Below, piece after piece: positions 16,925 to 18,186 of a DNA stretch of 18,186 nucleotides (positions within the stretch are counted from its first letter, which is position 1; each line of letters starts with the position of its first letter). The notes below the pieces were generated by a model. That model was not told the DNA's origin and made no database searches. It worked only from the letters and a program-made list of their open reading frames with translations. The stretch is from Aequorivita sp. GTDB taxonomy: Bacteria > Bacteroidota > Bacteroidia > Flavobacteriales > Flavobacteriaceae. The stretch spans positions 1 through 18,186 of the forward strand of contig JAGQYZ010000258.1 in NCBI GenBank assembly GCA_020435865.1, in the 5' to 3' direction. Position numbers and translations under genes: made by a program.

Positions 16925-16970
16925 AAAATAGTTGATAGTTACTAACGGCTAATCTCTAACTGCTATCAAC
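16908..16970 (+). repeat. Overlapping inverted repeats in the 5' leader
   Basis: TAGCTGTTAG (16909-16918 area) can pair with CTAACGGCTA (16943-16952). GTTGATAG (16931-16938) can pair with CTATCAAC (16963-16970), helped by GTTA/TAAC. The two stems overlap, so only one can form at a time. It may be an attenuator or a palindromic intergenic repeat. Confidence 0.45.
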
Positions 16971-16989
16971 TTTAATTTATCTGAAATAG

Positions 16990-18186
16990 ATGAAATATAC
17001 CCAGCCTGAGGTTTACGAATTCATTTCGAAACAGACCAATGATCCTATTCTGGAACGAAAAACATGTCATTTGAGTGGACAAGTGTTTCCTATATTTCAG
17101 TCTGATATTAACTTGCTCCAAAAAGTGAGCCCCACTATCGATGGGAAAACATTTCAGGTGCCTACACCGATACTATGCCCCGAAGAAAGACAGAGAAGGA
17201 GACTCATCTTTAGAAATGAAAGAAACTTGTATAGGAGAAAATGCGATGCGACAGGTGAGACGATCATCTCTATGTATAGCCCAGATAAACCATACAAAGT
17301 CTATCACCATGAGTATCGACATGGAGATAAACGAGAAGCACAAGACTACCATCAAGATATAGATTTGACGAAAACATTCACACAGCAATTTGGTTCACTC
17401 TCTCTGCAGGTGCCACATAAAGCGCTTTCTCATGCGTTTAACGAAAATAGCAATTATGCAAATCATGCAGGATGGAACAAGAACTGTTATCTGATCTTTT
17501 ATTCAGATCATAACGAAAACTCCTTATATCTGGACAACTGCTTTTATGATGTGTCATGTGTAGATTGTTCATTTAGCAATCATAATACCCACTCGTACTG
17601 GCTCGTGCACTCGCAAAAATGTACGTGATGTGTCTATATGCAAGGATCTATATGATGTGTGAATAGCGCATACTGCATAGACTGTACTGATTGTGTAGAC
17701 TGTATACTTTGTTCATGACTACAACATAAAAAGTACTGTTTTGCCAATGAACAGCTTACTCCTGAAGCATATGCAGATAGGGTAAGTCAGTTTATAAAGA
17801 TGCATCCGTGAGAAAGACTCCAACAATTTCTGCAACTAAAACTGAGTTGGCCGAGAAAAGCAGTAGAGCATATATCATGCGAGAATTCGCGGGGAAATTA
17901 TATAGAAGATATGCGCAATTGTGGGTGATGTTGGCGCAGTTGGAACTGTGAGGACGGGAGATACCTTTTTGATTGTGATGGGTGCAAGGACTGTTGAGAT
18001 ATGGCAGGTTGGTGATGAGTTGGTTCTACCTTATGCTACGAGTGCGGTACTGTAGGAAATTATGCGAATCGTATTATGTTTTGTAGATGAGTTTTCACGA
18101 ATGTGTCAGATATACTATACAGTATGTACTGCCATGAGTGAAGTCATCATCTTTTCTGATGTATCGGCTTACGCAACAAAAGCTAC
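16990..18186 (+). CDS. Cysteine-rich protein with eleven in-frame UGA-glycine codons (3' end beyond window)
   Basis: The frame opens at ATG 16990 (a TAG lies just before it) and stays open for all 399 codons to the edge if UGA is glycine. UGA occurs at 17626, 17653, 17716, 17809, 17926, 17995, 18013, 18016, 18088, 18139 and 18157. Residues 1-150 hold CHLSG and CPEERQRRR...NLYRRKCDATGE, two C-x(n)-C pairs like zinc ribbons. After about 165 come many spaced cysteines: NCYLIFYSDHNENSLYLDNCFYD, YCIDCTDCVDCILCS-G-LQHKKYCFANEQ, then C-x-x-C repeats and LF-G-CIGLRNK. The order ..CxGLxxKxYC.xNxQ.. recurs, as in a widespread uncharacterised cysteine-rich family of candidate-phyla bacteria. Metal binding is likely; the function is unknown. 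Standard-code reading would stop at residue 212. Confidence 0.8.

Noticed and set aside
17626..18159. UGA as selenocysteine or tryptophan
   Set aside because: Eleven UGAs without selenocysteine elements, TGG still in use for Trp, and homologous positions that call for Gly.
1..18186. CRISPR array or defence island
   Set aside because: No regularly spaced short repeats with unique spacers and no cas-like genes; the CHAT gene stands alone.

Overview
The window holds DNA of two kinds that use two different genetic codes. Positions 1 to about 15,115 look like an ordinary flavobacterium (Bacteroidota). The signs are a mevalonate pathway, a type IX secretion (T9SS) C-terminal sorting domain, A/T-rich starts without Shine-Dalgarno sites, and promoter boxes of the Bacteroidota type TAnnTTTG. 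From about 15,149 to the right edge, three protein genes can only be read if UGA is a sense codon. Wherever the protein family is recognisable, UGA falls on a glycine. That is NCBI translation table 25, known from Absconditabacteria (SR1) and Gracilibacteria. The simplest explanation is a metagenomic contig joined from two genomes between about 15,115 and 15,148, just after a tRNA-Gly. Real transfer is possible, but such genes could not be translated in a flavobacterium.

Flavobacterial part, left to right: (1) the start of a secreted protein of 60-residue repeats (minus strand, runs off the left edge); (2) diphosphomevalonate decarboxylase; (3) a large TPR-CHAT protein with signal peptide and C-terminal membrane anchor, tail to tail with the decarboxylase; (4) a T9SS cargo protein whose signal peptide is cut by an in-frame TAG; (5) mevalonate kinase, followed on the same strand by an MBOAT O-acyltransferase, an SGNH-like partner and a UbiA-family prenyltransferase, probably one operon; (6) a SpoU/TrmH-type RNA methyltransferase convergent to that operon and divergent from (7) mutS; (8) tRNA-Gly(GCC), with a 20-bp copy of its 3' end 161 bp downstream and palindromes between. 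The two mevalonate enzymes make isoprenoid precursor and the UbiA-family enzyme probably uses prenyl diphosphate. The MBOAT/SGNH pair probably acylates an envelope glycan.

Code-25 part: (9) a TrmB-like sensor domain lacking its DNA-binding half; (10) a 440-bp gap with a consensus sigma70-type promoter, several hairpins and a 13-bp terminator on the minus strand, a candidate small RNA; (11) a complete TrmB-like regulator with three in-frame UGAs; (12) a divergent intergenic region with a perfect 7-5-7 operator-like palindrome between overlapping -10 boxes, an 8-codon reading frame with a strong ribosome binding site, and overlapping inverted repeats; (13) a cysteine-rich protein with eleven in-frame UGAs, cut by the right edge.

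All calls come from reading the sequence. No database search was run.
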